From Pyrinomonadaceae bacterium (GTDB taxonomy: Bacteria; Acidobacteriota; Blastocatellia; Pyrinomonadales; Pyrinomonadaceae): a stretch of 64,000 bases of DNA. Each line of letters opens with the position of its first letter. Position 1 is the first letter of the stretch. The notes under the pieces are model-generated. The model was not told the origin of the DNA. It ran no database searches and saw only the letters and a list, made by a program, of their open reading frames with translations. This document shows, piece by piece, positions 32,304 to 43,600 of the stretch. A program made the translations under genes and the position numbers. The stretch lies in the NCBI GenBank assembly GCA_026129865.1, contig JAHCHG010000014.1:1-64000 (forward strand), given 5' to 3'.

Positions 32304-33413
32304 TCAATTTTTTTCTATCCATCCGCCGCCAACCGTTTCTTCGCCGTTATAAAACACCGTCGCTTGTCCCGGTGTGATCGCGGCTTGCGGTTCGTCGAAG
32401 ACGATTCGCGCGCGGTTGCCGGGAAGCGCGTATATCGTCGCCGGCGCGGGTTCGTGGCGATAGCGAACTTTTACCTCCGCGCGGACCGGTTCGGCAGGTT
32501 CATCGAAAGCGACCCAGTTAACGCCTTTCGCGGTGAATTCGAGTGAGTCAAGATCTTCCTTTTCGCCGGCGATAATGCGGTTTTTCGCACGTTCTATTTG
32601 AACTACATAAAGCGGTTTCTCGTGCGCGATGCCCAGACCGCGGCGCTGCCCGATGGTGTACCGGTGAATTCCCGTATGTTCGCCGATCTTTTTTCCGGTC
32701 GAATCGACAATATCGCCGCCGGCAGGCATTTCGTCGGAACGATCTTCGTGATCGAGATAGCGATCGATAAATTCCGAATATTTTCCGTCGGGAACGAAGC
32801 AGATCTCCTGCGATTCCTGTTTTTCTGCAACATACAGATCGGCACCGCGCGCAAGGTCGCGCACCTCGCTTTTCAGCATTTCGCCGAGCGGAAAATATGC
32901 CCGCGAAAGCTGATCCTGATTTAATTCCCAGAGAAAATACGATTGGTCTTTCCAATGATTTTTTCCGCGGAAAAGCCGGTAACGGTTTGCCTTTTCGTCA
33001 TATTCGACGCGCGCGTAATGCCCCGTCGCAACTTTGTCGCAGCCGAGACTGACAGCCATTTTATCTAGCGAAGCGAACTTCAGACGCGAATTGCAGGCGA
33101 CGCACGGAATCGGCGTTTCGCCTTTTAAATAACTCTCGACAAACGGATTTACGACGTCGCGCTCGAAATCTTTCTCCAGATTTAGAACATAAAACGGAAA
33201 GCCCAAACTTTCCGCCACGCGCCGTGCGTCGTAAACGTCGTCAAGCGAACAGCAACGGCTCGGAAGCGGGTCGCCGTTTTCGTCGACATTGATATGGCGG
33301 CGCTGGTTCCAGAGCTGCATCGTAAAACCGATCAGCTCGTGTCCCTGTTCTTTTAAAAGTGCCGCGGCGGCTGATGAATCCACGCCGCCGCTCATTGCTA
33401 CTGCGATTTTCAT
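32304..33413 (-). CDS. mnmA: tRNA-specific 2-thiouridylase
   Basis: MnmA thiolates U34 of tRNA-Lys, -Glu and -Gln. The 369-aa protein has the PP-loop [16 protein letters not shown] at its start, the first catalytic cysteine in [13 protein letters not shown] (Cys104), GHYARV, and the second in SQEICFVPD (Cys205). The C-terminal beta-barrel ([19 protein letters not shown]) completes the family pattern. It stands 43 bp from the antitoxin gene, which follows it on the same strand. Confidence 0.96.
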   Translation of the reverse strand: MKIAVAMSGGVDSSAAAALLKEQGHELIGFTMQLWNQRRHINVDENGDPLPSRCCSLDDVYDARRVAESLGFPFYVLNLEKDFERDVVNPFVESYLKGETPIPCVACNSRLKFASLDKMAVSLGCDKVATGHYARVEYDEKANRYRLFRGKNHWKDQSYFLWELNQDQLSRAYFPLGEMLKSEVRDLARGADLYVAEKQESQEICFVPDGKYSEFIDRYLDHEDRSDEMPAGGDIVDSTGKKIGEHTGIHRYTIGQRRGLGIAHEKPLYVVQIERAKNRIIAGEKEDLDSLEFTAKGVNWVAFDEPAEPVRAEVKVRYRHEPAPATIYALPGNRARIVFDEPQAAITPGQATVFYNGEETVGGGWIEKN

Positions 33414-33600
33414 AGAAACTCCGAATTAATAAGTATAATCGCTATGACCGCCAATAGAAAACAGGATGCATAATTAGTAAAAGCGGCTTCCCGCCGAATT
33501 TCACTAAACCGCTAAAATTCATTCAATTTAATTAATAAATATTAAACCTATGTTAAAGCGGTGTTTTGCGTTTTTGATCTTTAGCTTTTAACTTTGATTC

Positions 33601-34077
33601 ATGGAAATTATCGGCATCGCGGCTGTCGCGAAGAATCTGGCGATCGGAAAGAATGGAAAGCTTCCCTGGCATTATCCGGCGGATCTTAAATTTTTTAAGA
33701 GAACAACCAGCGGAAACACGGTGTTGATGGGATCTTCGACATACAGATCCATCGGAAAACCGCTTCCGGGAAGATTGAATATAGTGCTTTCGCGGAGTTT
33801 CAAATCGACGGACGAAAATGTCATCGTCCTAAATTCGCCAGAACAAGCCGTGAGTCTTTCAAAACACCTGCGCGGCGACCTTTTCATCATCGGCGGCGGG
33901 GAAACATACAGGGCATTTTCGGATAAGATCGACAAATGGATCGTCACGCAAATTCCCGAAACGGTCGAAGACGCGGACGCTTTCATGCCTGAAAATTTCC
34001 TCGATGGATTTCAGCCGAAACAATCGATCGATCTCGAAGACGATCTGCATGTGAAGATGTATGTTCGCAGAGCGTAA
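33601..34077 (+). CDS. folA: Dihydrofolate reductase
   Basis: DHFR reduces dihydrofolate with NADPH. The 158-aa protein shows IIGIAAVAKNLAIGKNGKLP with the following WHYPADLKFFK stretch that holds the catalytic acidic residue (Asp in PADL). It also has the NADPH motif VLMGSSTYRSIGKPLPGRLN and the FIIGGGETYRAF strand. No thyA is seen in the window. It leads a short plus-strand pair with the DUF962 gene. Confidence 0.95.
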   Translation: MEIIGIAAVAKNLAIGKNGKLPWHYPADLKFFKRTTSGNTVLMGSSTYRSIGKPLPGRLNIVLSRSFKSTDENVIVLNSPEQAVSLSKHLRGDLFIIGGGETYRAFSDKIDKWIVTQIPETVEDADAFMPENFLDGFQPKQSIDLEDDLHVKMYVRRA

Positions 34078-34153
34078 TTTTTTGACAGGTGCTTTCATAA
34101 ATGAAAAAAACGCGATATGATACGCGCAAATTTTTGGAAGGCGGAAAATCAAT

Positions 34154-34456
34154 ATGATGGGCGATAAGACATGGGACGAATGGATCGACGAATATTCGAA
34201 ATCGCATACGCATCCCGTGAACAAATTGACGCATAAGATCGGAATTCCGATGATCGCGATCTCCCTGCCGTTTTTCGTTGTTTCGATCTTCGTTTCCGGA
34301 TTTTGGCTTCTGCCGGTCTCGCTTTTTATAATCGGCTGGATCCTTCAGTTTATCGGGCATTATTTTGAAGGAAAGCCGCCCGAGTTTTTTAAGGATTATA
34401 GATTTTTGTTCGTCGGACTTCGCTGGTGGTTTAAGAAGATGAGTGAGAGCGAATAA
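34154..34456 (+). CDS. DUF962/Mpo1-like small membrane protein
   Basis: 100 aa with two hydrophobic helices (IAISLPFFVVSIFVSGFWLL and SLFIIGWILQFIGHYFEG) and the family histidines: SHTHPVNKLTHKIGIP at the start and IGHYFEGKPPEFFKDY after the helices. In yeast the relative Mpo1 is an Fe-dependent dioxygenase of 2-hydroxy fatty acids; bacterial members are uncharacterised. It follows folA by 76 bp. Confidence 0.85.
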   Translation: MMGDKTWDEWIDEYSKSHTHPVNKLTHKIGIPMIAISLPFFVVSIFVSGFWLLPVSLFIIGWILQFIGHYFEGKPPEFFKDYRFLFVGLRWWFKKMSESE

Positions 34457-34459
34457 TTT

Positions 34460-35254
34460 TTATTGTTCGTTTTCGAGCTTTGCCGAAAATAGAAACATAC
34501 CTTTGTTCTTTTCCGGGGCGTTATCGTTGATCAAAAATTCGATGACGCCCTTTTCGTTTTCTTCGGTTTGCCAGATGTCCGATAACGCTGCCGACTGAAC
34601 TACCGACGTTTTTCCGTCGGGAAACCGGATCCGCATTAACAGCGACCCTGTTAAGAATTCCTTAAAAACGCGCCGTTCCGGTGCAAGAGCAATCCCGGAA
34701 GGTCCGACATTTGCACCGATGCCGTCCAACACAATAGCTCCGCGAACTTCCGTGTTGAACATTTGAGAATTATCGACCGCGATTTCCGACACCTGCCATT
34801 CTTTATCATTCGCTTTTACAATAAAAGAAGAACGTTCCGTAACAACCGGAATCGGCGGCGGTGCCGGCGTTTTCAACGGCGACGCGGTTCGTGCGGGGAC
34901 GACCGTTGCCGAATCGGTCGGAACTAATTTACCAACATCAAGAGAAGTGAAAAAATAATAGGCGAAAACGACCGCGCCGACTAAAACTAAGACAAGAATA
35001 AGGGCGATCAGACCGACAACCCCGAACAGAAAAACCGGATTTTGCGGCTTTTGTTCGGACGCGTCCGGCGAACTTGGAATATGTTCGTGGATTGTTTTCA
35101 TCGATCCGGGAATTTCCACCGTCGACGTTCCAGCGACGGTTTCGGAATTTATTATCTCGGGCGGCGGATGAAGCGCCGCGTTGCAGTTGCTGCAAAAAGT
35201 CGCTTCTTTAAGCTCCTCGGTCCCGCAGCCGGGACAGGTTATCTTTTCGGTCAT
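34460..35254 (-). CDS. Zinc-ribbon membrane protein with exported C-terminal domain
   Basis: About 264 aa. Starts with a zinc ribbon (ITCPGCGTEELKEATFCSNC), then a polar linker, one membrane helix (VFLFGVVGLIALILVLVLVG) and a roughly 170-aa beta-rich outer domain. The ATG at 35254 is preferred to a TTG six codons earlier. The architecture matches other acidobacterial zinc-ribbon anchors; the outer domain is not recognised. It converges on the DUF962 gene with 3 bp between stops. Confidence 0.75.
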   Translation of the reverse strand: MTEKITCPGCGTEELKEATFCSNCNAALHPPPEIINSETVAGTSTVEIPGSMKTIHEHIPSSPDASEQKPQNPVFLFGVVGLIALILVLVLVGAVVFAYYFFTSLDVGKLVPTDSATVVPARTASPLKTPAPPPIPVVTERSSFIVKANDKEWQVSEIAVDNSQMFNTEVRGAIVLDGIGANVGPSGIALAPERRVFKEFLTGSLLMRIRFPDGKTSVVQSAALSDIWQTEENEKGVIEFLINDNAPEKNKGMFLFSAKLENEQ

Positions 35255-35345
35255 GAACCAATGATAACTCAATTTGGCAGGAACCGTTAAGGTCTTGAGA
35301 TTTATCGTTCTTTCTTAAACCGACTTATTCAGCTAGAATTTCTCC

Positions 35346-36827
35346 GTGCAGCAACCTTTTTCACTCGCAATTGATATCGGGACGTCGAGCGTGCGAGCCG
35401 CAATTTACGATTCGACTGCCGAAGTTTTGCCTAAAACCATGGTCAAAAACGACCGGCGAGTAACCATATCGCACGCCGGCGGCGCCGAGATAGATGCGGA
35501 AGAAGCGGTCGCGCAGGTCGTTCAGGCGATTGATGACGTTTTTGCAAAATGCGGCTCGGAAGTCGAGAAAGCAGAATATGCTGCCGCTTCGTGCTTCTGG
35601 CACAGCCTTGTCGGAATTGATGACGCGGGCGATGCGACGACGCCGGTTTTTACGTGGGCGGAAACTCGTCCGGCTGAATATGTTCAAAAGCTCCGAGATG
35701 ACCTCGACGAACGTTCGATCCACAACCGCACAGGCGCGCGGTTTCATTCGAGTTATTGGACAGCAAAACTTCTCTGGTTAAGAAATGAGCGGCAGGACGT
35801 TTTTGAAAGAACTGCGAAATGGATCTCGTTTTCGGATCTTATCGCATTAAGATTTTTCGGCGAGCTAAAAACAAGCGTTTCGATGGCTTCGGGAACCGGG
35901 ATCTTTGATATCCGAAAGAACGATTGGGACGACGAATTGATCGATTATCTTGGAATTTCGCGCGGTCAATTACCTGAAATTGTCGAAACGGACGACCGGA
36001 CTTTCCGGATCAAAAACGACGCTTCGGAACGATGGGGAAAGCTGAAAAATGCGAAGTGGCTGCTTGCCATCGGCGACGGTGCGGCGAACAATATCGGTGC
36101 AAATTGTCTGAAAAAGGATAAAGCCGCGTTGATGATCGGCACGTCGGGCGCGATGCGGGTCGCTTTCGAAGGCGAGGTTCCGGACGAAATTCCATTCGGT
36201 CTGTGGTGCTATCGCATTGACCGCAAACGAATAATCACCGGCGGCGCTTTAAGCGACGGAGGCGGACTTTACCGCTGGCTGAAAGATAATTTTCGATTAA
36301 AAAAGAACGACGACAAAACCGAAGACGAGATCGCGAAACGCAAGCCGGCGGCGCACGGCATCGTCTTTTTACCGTTCTTTGCGGGCGAACGCAGCACCGG
36401 ATATCATGAAAGTGCCGAGGGTTCGATCATCGGTCTCCGCATCTCTCACGACAAGATCGATATCGTTCAGGCGGCGCTCGAATCGGTCGCTTACAGGTTT
36501 GCAGAGATCTTTGATCAATTAAATCGAATCACCGGGATCAAGGAGATCATCGCATCCGGCGGCGCCTTGCGCGAATCGCCTGTCTGGACGCAGATAATCT
36601 GCGATGTTATCGGGCAAGATATGAACCTCCCCGATACGCGCGAAGCGTCCAGCCGCGGTGCGGTTCTTTTTGCGCTCGATCAGTTAGATGTTATTGATAA
36701 GATCGAAGATCTGGCGACGCCGAAGGGAATGGGTTTTGTCGCCAACTTGCAAAAGCACGAAATTTACGGCAAGGGTAGAAAAGTCCATGAAAGATATTAT
36801 CGTCTTTTGATCGAAGGAAATCGTTAA
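35346..36827 (+). CDS. FGGY-family carbohydrate kinase (gluconokinase-like)
   Basis: 493 aa of the FGGY sugar-kinase fold: N-terminal LAIDIGTSSVRAAIYD phosphate loop, CFWHSLVGID, ATP site MIGTSGAMRV, GGALSDGGGLYRWL, and the C-terminal signature IASGGALRESPVWTQIICDV. Closest in pattern to gluconate kinases and xylulokinases. The start is GTG. It heads a plus-strand group that ends with transketolase, which argues for a sugar entering the pentose-phosphate pathway. The exact sugar is unproven. Confidence 0.88.
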   Translation: MQQPFSLAIDIGTSSVRAAIYDSTAEVLPKTMVKNDRRVTISHAGGAEIDAEEAVAQVVQAIDDVFAKCGSEVEKAEYAAASCFWHSLVGIDDAGDATTPVFTWAETRPAEYVQKLRDDLDERSIHNRTGARFHSSYWTAKLLWLRNERQDVFERTAKWISFSDLIALRFFGELKTSVSMASGTGIFDIRKNDWDDELIDYLGISRGQLPEIVETDDRTFRIKNDASERWGKLKNAKWLLAIGDGAANNIGANCLKKDKAALMIGTSGAMRVAFEGEVPDEIPFGLWCYRIDRKRIITGGALSDGGGLYRWLKDNFRLKKNDDKTEDEIAKRKPAAHGIVFLPFFAGERSTGYHESAEGSIIGLRISHDKIDIVQAALESVAYRFAEIFDQLNRITGIKEIIASGGALRESPVWTQIICDVIGQDMNLPDTREASSRGAVLFALDQLDVIDKIEDLATPKGMGFVANLQKHEIYGKGRKVHERYYRLLIEGNR

Positions 36828-36837
36828 GGGGCTCACA

Positions 36838-37539
36838 ATGAAATACAACTGGCTGCGACTCATTTCTGTTTTGTTATTCATAATTCCCGTATACGGGCAA
36901 AATGCGCAAAATTCATGCGGATCTATAAAGATCGATGCGCCTTCGGTTGCTTTTAGGGACGGAAGTTCAATCAGCGTTGGCGCCCATTACGTGGGAAATC
37001 CCAAAAAAAGTAGTTTTAATTGGCTGGTCATCGGAGACGTTCAACTGCTGCGTATTCAAAACGCTCAAAATATTGAGATCGAAAGAAAATTTCTTTCGTC
37101 GAAGGGATTGATAACGCTAGTCGCTGAAGATTTGGATGAAAATTGCAAAAATCCTGCGATCTCGAGACTTTCCGTGGTTGAGCCTGCAGGATCGCCGCTT
37201 GTTCTTGATACGTTCGGTCCGATCGGTTTAAATGACAGAAAACTGCGGATCGATATGGTGCTCGAGCAATTTAACAAAGAGACGGATGCAAACTTGCTAA
37301 TTAAAATAGATTTTAGAGCACGCCCAAACCGCCGACCATGGACATCGCTGGTCAAGCCGGTCTCAGATCATTTGCAGAAAAGAAAAACGGATCTAAGAAA
37401 AGTTACTTTCCTCGTTTGCGAAAGTGATTCCGAACTATATAAATTTGAGGTTATTCCCAAGAATTTGTTAAACGGCTATGAAACGGAATGTATGTTGATA
37501 CGAGCCGAAGATGTCGACAAAATAGTTAAATTTTCCTAA
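36838..37539 (+). CDS. Secreted protein of unknown function (233 aa)
   Basis: A signal peptide ([20 protein letters not shown], cleavage before QNA) is followed by a beta-rich part with two cysteines near [10 protein letters not shown] and DENCKNPA, and a C-terminal half ending in charged residues. No family recognised. It lies 10 bp after the sugar-kinase gene and 16 bp before transketolase, so it is probably in the same transcript. That is odd for an exported protein among cytosolic sugar enzymes. Confidence 0.75.
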   Translation: MKYNWLRLISVLLFIIPVYGQNAQNSCGSIKIDAPSVAFRDGSSISVGAHYVGNPKKSSFNWLVIGDVQLLRIQNAQNIEIERKFLSSKGLITLVAEDLDENCKNPAISRLSVVEPAGSPLVLDTFGPIGLNDRKLRIDMVLEQFNKETDANLLIKIDFRARPNRRPWTSLVKPVSDHLQKRKTDLRKVTFLVCESDSELYKFEVIPKNLLNGYETECMLIRAEDVDKIVKFS

Positions 37540-37555
37540 ACAACCCAAACAACTT

Positions 37556-39583
37556 ATGACAACCGCGCCGATGAAACAGCAATCAATTGACCAACTTTCG
37601 ATAAATACGATCCGCACGCTATCGCTCGATGCGATCCAGAAAGCGAATTCGGGACATCCGGGACTTCCGCTCGGGATGGCGCCGGCGGCTTATGTTTTAT
37701 GGACGCGCTTTTTGCGCCATAATCCGAAAAATCCGAAATGGTTCAACCGAGACCGCTTTCTTCTTAGCGCGGGACATGGTTCGATGCTCATCTACAGCTT
37801 GCTGCATTTGTCGGGCTACGGTCTGTCGATGGAGGAGATCAAAAATTTCCGCCAGCTTCATTCAAAAACCCCGGGACATCCCGAAAATATTCTGACGCCG
37901 GGAGTGGAGATCACGACCGGACCGCTCGGACAGGGATTTGCAAACGGTGTCGGCATGGGAATCGCGCAAAAACATCTCGCAGCTAAATTTAATAAAAAAG
38001 GATTTCCGATAGTCGATCATTTCGTTTACTGCATCTGCTCTGACGGCGATCTGATGGAAGGCGTTTCTTACGAATCGGCTTCGATCGCAGGGCATTTGAA
38101 ACTCGATAATCTGATCTATTTGTACGACGACAACAAGATAACGATCGACGGTTCGACCGATCTTGCGTTCACCGAAGACGTAACAAAGCGTTTTGAATCG
38201 AGCGGTTGGGCGGTTCTTGAGGTCGAAGACGGCAACGACACAAAAGCGATCGAAAAGGCTATAAAAGAAGCTCAAAAGATAAAAGACAAACCGAAATTGA
38301 TCAGAATCAAAACGATCATCGGTTTTGGAATGCCGAAACAGGGAACGTCGAAAGCGCATTCGGATGCGCCTGGAGAAGACGCGGTAAAAGAGACAAAACG
38401 AAATCTCGGATGGGACGAAGATAAACATTTCTTTGTCCCAAAGGAAGTTTCGGCGCATTTCAAAGAATTGATGAAAGCAGGCGCCGCGCTCGAAAAAGAT
38501 TGGGAATCGTTGGTAAAAAAATACTCTAAGGAATTTCCCGAAGACGGAAAGCGGTTTGCGGCTCTCCGCAGCGATCAATTTAGCGATAACTGGGAAAAAT
38601 CGCTGCCTTCATTTAAAGACGCCGAGGCAAAAGCGACGCGCGCCTATTCCGGCGAAGTGATAAATGCCATTGCCGAATCGCTCCCGCAGCTGATCGGCGG
38701 TTCGGGCGATCTAACACCGTCGAACAATACCTACATTAAATCTTCCGGCGATCTGCAGGCTGGAAAATACGAAAACCGCAACATCCATTTCGGCGTCCGG
38801 GAACACGCGATGGGAAGTTTGATGAACGGAATGGCGCTCTACGGCAGCGTGATCCCGTTTGGCGGCACTTTTCAAACATTCAGCGATTATATGCGCCCGG
38901 CGATCCGGCTCGCTGCGCTGTCTCATGTTCAGGTAATTTACGTTTTTACTCATGATTCGATCGGTTTGGGCGAAGACGGTCCGACACATCAATCGGTCGA
39001 ACATCTCGCCGCGCTGCGCGCAATTCCGAACCTGGCTGTAATTCGCCCATGCGACGCGCACGAAACCCGCGAAGCATGGCGCGCCGCGCTGAACCGGAAA
39101 GACGCGCCGACGTCGTTTGCGTTTTCGCGTCAGAAGGTCGACCTCATCGACCGGAAAAAGTTTGCCGACGCAAAAGGCTTGCACAAAGGTGCTTATATCC
39201 TTGCCGAAGCCGAAGACAAAAACGGCGGTTCGGTCGATCCGAAATTGATATTGATTGCGACCGGCTCGGAAGTAGGATTGGCAATGCAGGCTCGCGAAAA
39301 ATTAAACGCCGCCGGTACTCCGACCCGCGTCGCTTCAATGCCCTGCTGGGAATTTTTCGACGCTCAAAGTGCGAAATATCGGGAATCGGTTCTGCCCGCA
39401 AATGTAAAAGCGCGTCTAGCCATCGAAGCCGGCGTTTCTCAAGGCTGGCATAAATACGTCGGCGACGGCGGCGACACGCTGACAGTTGATAAATTCGGCG
39501 CCAGCGCCCCCGCGGAAGACGTTTTTCGGGAATACGGGTTTACGGTTGAGAATGTGATCAGAAACGCGAAGAGACTAATCTAA
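37556..39583 (+). CDS. tkt: Transketolase
   Basis: Transfers two-carbon units between pentose-phosphate pathway sugars using thiamine diphosphate. The 675-aa length is typical. TPP motif [19 protein letters not shown], the N-terminal [14 protein letters not shown] and [16 protein letters not shown], and the middle-domain [17 protein letters not shown] and [15 protein letters not shown] are all present. It is the last gene of the group with the FGGY kinase and ends at a terminator hairpin. Confidence 0.97.
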   Translation: MTTAPMKQQSIDQLSINTIRTLSLDAIQKANSGHPGLPLGMAPAAYVLWTRFLRHNPKNPKWFNRDRFLLSAGHGSMLIYSLLHLSGYGLSMEEIKNFRQLHSKTPGHPENILTPGVEITTGPLGQGFANGVGMGIAQKHLAAKFNKKGFPIVDHFVYCICSDGDLMEGVSYESASIAGHLKLDNLIYLYDDNKITIDGSTDLAFTEDVTKRFESSGWAVLEVEDGNDTKAIEKAIKEAQKIKDKPKLIRIKTIIGFGMPKQGTSKAHSDAPGEDAVKETKRNLGWDEDKHFFVPKEVSAHFKELMKAGAALEKDWESLVKKYSKEFPEDGKRFAALRSDQFSDNWEKSLPSFKDAEAKATRAYSGEVINAIAESLPQLIGGSGDLTPSNNTYIKSSGDLQAGKYENRNIHFGVREHAMGSLMNGMALYGSVIPFGGTFQTFSDYMRPAIRLAALSHVQVIYVFTHDSIGLGEDGPTHQSVEHLAALRAIPNLAVIRPCDAHETREAWRAALNRKDAPTSFAFSRQKVDLIDRKKFADAKGLHKGAYILAEAEDKNGGSVDPKLILIATGSEVGLAMQAREKLNAAGTPTRVASMPCWEFFDAQSAKYRESVLPANVKARLAIEAGVSQGWHKYVGDGGDTLTVDKFGASAPAEDVFREYGFTVENVIRNAKRLI

Positions 39584-39621
39584 AAAATCACCCGGTGGCA
39601 AATGCCGTCGAGTGATTTTAG
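39582..39621 (+). terminator. Terminator after tkt
   Basis: A long stem joins AATCAC...GGTGGC (39586-39599) to GCCGTCG...GTGATT (39604-39617) with one C/A mismatch and G-T pairs. It has an A-tract before and TTTTAGATTTT after. It directly follows the tkt stop. Confidence 0.75.
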
Positions 39622-39750
39622 ATTTTGATAAAGAACTATTCTGCTCCTATGACCGCGGAAGTCCATTTGAATCGCCGAATTTCGATCTTGCGGAAAATCG
39701 GTGTGGTTCTTTCCCGATTTTACGCCCGCATTTTTTCAGACTTTCGCCTC

Positions 39751-40590
39751 CTATAAAAGATCTGCAAGCGAATGCATCGTCCCGCCGCTTTCGTTTTGTA
39801 TTTGCGACGCATTAACAAGATGGCAATCTATTCGACCTGACATCACTTTTTTCGTCATTATTTTATTGAGTTCTTGCTTTACTTCGTCCGGTTCGGCAAT
39901 CAATTGTTTGTAATAGTGTTTGAAATCAAGGTCGGTTCCGTCGGTTTCGCGGAGACAATCATTGTTAAATTCGATTTCGTAGGATTTTACGTGCGGTTTA
40001 CGCCTTAGAGTTTCGAATCCGACCCCTAAATCCACCTCAGTATACGAGCCGCTTAGCGACCACGAAACATCCAGCCCGAGCCAGAGTCCTACTTTTCGGA
40101 CTGCAATTTCTTGTCCGCGTCGAGTAAAAGAATATTTTTCCTCACTTAATTCATGTGTATAAAATTTTCCATGATTAATCGAAAGATAAGTAAGCTGCCT
40201 ATTGGGAGTCTTACGCATTAATTTGACCGGAGCGGGCGAGCCGATATAGTAAAGCTCGCTCAGATCGGGCAACCATCGGACATCATACGGACTATCGCGG
40301 GCAACATCCCAATAGAAGGTTTCCGAGGGCTTGTACTGAAGTGTATTCGCGTGTGTCTCGAGCGTTTTCACCGACATTTTCTGCATCGACACCGGAATTG
40401 GATATACCTTTGATATTGGCTCGTCAAGATCGTCGCGATATTCTCTGATGATAACCTTCATTTTGTGGCAGCTGTTGTCATTTTCGGGATTTCTTAGAAA
40501 TAAAAATTCCCACAAATCCCCATTAAGGTGAGCAACACCCAAACCTTTCATTTTAACTGTGACAAGCGAAGTCGGATCAGCGAATCCCAT
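39751..40590 (-). CDS. Uncharacterised protein downstream of the TPR-CHAT protease
   Basis: 279 aa with no signal peptide or membrane helix. Aromatic- and charge-rich segments (SMQKMSVKTLETHANTLQY, FYWDVARDSPYDVRWLPDL, FYTHELSEEKYSFTRRGQEI) suggest a beta-rich soluble fold. I recognise no family. Its start lies 24 bp after the CHAT gene stop on the same strand, so it is the third gene of a sigma-CHAT operon. By position it could be a substrate or effector of the protease; this is inference. Confidence 0.75.
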   Translation of the reverse strand: MGFADPTSLVTVKMKGLGVAHLNGDLWEFLFLRNPENDNSCHKMKVIIREYRDDLDEPISKVYPIPVSMQKMSVKTLETHANTLQYKPSETFYWDVARDSPYDVRWLPDLSELYYIGSPAPVKLMRKTPNRQLTYLSINHGKFYTHELSEEKYSFTRRGQEIAVRKVGLWLGLDVSWSLSGSYTEVDLGVGFETLRRKPHVKSYEIEFNNDCLRETDGTDLDFKHYYKQLIAEPDEVKQELNKIMTKKVMSGRIDCHLVNASQIQNESGGTMHSLADLL

Positions 40591-40614
40591 TTTTTTTCTC
40601 CAGATTTTGACCTT

Positions 40615-43600
40615 TTAGTAAGTTGAATACCCGCCGATCACGGAAAAGGCTGCCCAGAAATATGGGCTTTTCATTGTCGTCGAGGTTTCGTACATCTCAA
40701 GCTGTGCGCGGCGGAGAGCTTCTGCGGTTGGAAGATAACCGGTTTTGCGCAAATTGTGAAAACGGATCATCAGGTCGGCAGACGCGTCGGAATCTACCTT
40801 CCAATGGCTTCCGACGACGACCGGGACGCCGGACGCGAGAAAGCTGCGGGAAAGTCCGACCAAGCCTTCGCCTTTGTAATAATTTTCAATTCCGGTATCG
40901 CACGCGGAAATGACGACGAGTTTTGGTCGATCAAGTTTTTGTGCGATCAGATCGGCGTTTGACAGCGTTTCGTCGCCGGCGAGCACCAGGCTGGACAAAA
41001 GCGGCGAACGCGGTTCAACGATATAATGTCCGGCAAAATGTATGATCTCCGCATTGTTCAACAAAGGAATGATCGCTTCTTTTCGGGCATCGGTGCCCGA
41101 AAACATGTGATTTGAAGTGTAAGCGCGAGCGAGTTCGCGCGTTTCGCGCCCGGCGGCGGGAAGATCCTGAAGCTTCGGGAACTTGCTGCGGTTAAACTCG
41201 GGATTTCCCACAGCCAGCAGCGTTTCCTGACGATCAGCGTTTTTCTTCGCAGCATTTTTCGAACTTAACAGAAAAACATTTGCGCTCGGCGACATAATTA
41301 TCGGCTGATCTTTGATCAAAGGCGTTCCCTGAGGCGATTCCAGCGCGGCGAACGGAAGATGAAAAAGTATTTTTTGGGGAATTATCGCCAGCGTTTTCGA
41401 CGTATCGCGTTCGGCGCCGACCGGTGCGATCAAAATTTCGTAAAGTTCTTTTGAAGCTTTGCTCAGTTCATCCGCGCGGTTCTCGTCCGGAAGCAGACTA
41501 AGAAAATTCTTGACTTTTCCGGTCAATTCTTCGCCTGATATGTTTGAAGAAAAAGTTTTGAAATTGTCTCGCGAGATCACGAAGATCAGCAGTTTGCCGT
41601 CCAAAACCGCATATTGAATAATCTGTACCTCGGCAGGAAGCGATGCGCGTATCTCGTTAAGCGCCAAAGGTCTAACATTTTCACGTAAAAGTATCTCGAC
41701 CTCAGAGTTTTGCGATGCCGTAATCTCGGCGCCGCGCGAAAGCCAGTCGAGCAACGACCGGGAACTTGACGTTTCGACATATTCGTACGCGGCTTTAGGA
41801 TCGTTCCGGCTGAATTCAAACTCGGCGGCAACGTCATAGATAGATTGTTCGGTGTTGAAAAAGCCGGATCTTTTTTGCTCGTCGGCGATCTCACGCCGGT
41901 ATTTTTCGGCAAGTGCGATAGTTTCACTAATTTCTCGTTCAAGCTCAGCCGATTTTCCCAAGGCAAGCGCGGTCAAAAGCTTTCCCTTTGCCGTTTCAAA
42001 GCGGAACGGATTGTTTTCGATCTCCGCAAATATGTCCGAAGCCGATTGATAATGTTCTTCGGCAGCTTCAAAATTTTTTGCTTTGCGTTCGAGCTCGGCA
42101 AATATCAATTTGGCGCGACCGGTCAGAAATTTGCGCGAATAATCTTCTTTTACATCATCAACGCGCCGCAGCGCTTCCGACAGATGACCGCGTGCCGTTT
42201 CAAAATCGCCTTTGTTGAAATACGCGATCGCTGCATCGTTTTGTGCGTCGCAAATATAGAGAATTGCGCCGGTTTCCCGGGCGATCATCAGGTTTTCCAA
42301 TGCGACGAATTCCGATAGATCGGTCAACTCCAAATCGGCAAGTATTCCCAACGCATAACTATAGTTCCTCCATTTCTGCCTGAGACTTCCGCCCGCGGCG
42401 GAATGTTCGAAAAGCTGTTCGAGGTATTCCAAAGTTTGTTCCCGGTCGCCGATGCGCGAATTTTGCTGAGCTAAGCTGCTGAGGAACCGCTGGATCAAAT
42501 AATCGTCGCCGAGCGATTCGGAAAGCTTTAATCCGCGTTTCAAATCGTCTTGCGCGTCTGTGAATTTTTCAATGATATTCTGCGAGCTGCCGAGCCAGTA
42601 GAGCGTATTTGCGAGTATCCATTTATAGTTTTTCCCGGTCGCAGTTAGTTCAAGCGTTTTCCAGTATCGTTCTGCCGCCGGTAATCCATTCAAGTTAAAT
42701 TCGGCATACGCCGTAAAGTAATCTGCCACAATCTTTTGCGGCTCATTTCCCGTCGCGGCGAATTTTTGAGATGCGGCGGAGAAATTTTCCCTGGCACGGC
42801 TAAACGAGGAATCGAGGCAGTTCTTAAACCCTTCATTGAGTGTATTCTGCGCGTCTTGTTCCGACGATCTTTGTTCCGATGTTTTGAGGACTTTAAAATG
42901 CGCGGCGGCATCCGATAAAAAAAAATCGCCGGCGCTTTTTTTCTCAAGCTCACCGGCGTATTCGATCGTTCTTAGCAGTTTTTCACGCTCCAGCGGTTCT
43001 TCCGCAGCAAGAAAAGATTCGATCAGGTTTTGCGCCAGATGTTTCCCGACGACGATCTCGCGGTTGCCGCGCAATAGATCCAGCGCAGCGGAATCGTTTT
43101 TTGCGACAACGGCTTCAAAAAACCGGTCCTTTGCTTCCGCGGCAGAAAGGTCTGCGGAGCCGGAGCGCTCTAATTTTTCCAGGTTTCGACGCGCTTCTTC
43201 CGCCCATTTTGATGTGGAATCAAGCTCCAAATACTCGCGCCAGGCTTTCGCCGCTTCTCGCGGAAGATAGATTTGAAGCGTCAGTGCCGAATTAAATTTC
43301 GATTCAGTTAAACTCGGGTCAGCCTTCAAAGCACTTTCGAAACGGCTCAATGCCCGCCCGTAAAGTTCCAATTTCGAACCGTCGGAACCGTTTTGCGATT
43401 TCGCTTTTTCAAGCAGTGCAACGCCCAGATCGTTCAGCAATTCTGCGTTACCGGGATCTAATGATTCACTTTTTTCAAACTGCGTGATCGCGCTGTCAAA
43501 CTCGCGCCGCGCAAGATAAAGTTTCCCGAGGTTATGCAGATTTTCAGCCGTTGGATCTTCGGATGCTTTTTTAAGGATCAAATTTGCCGCACGCTCGAGC

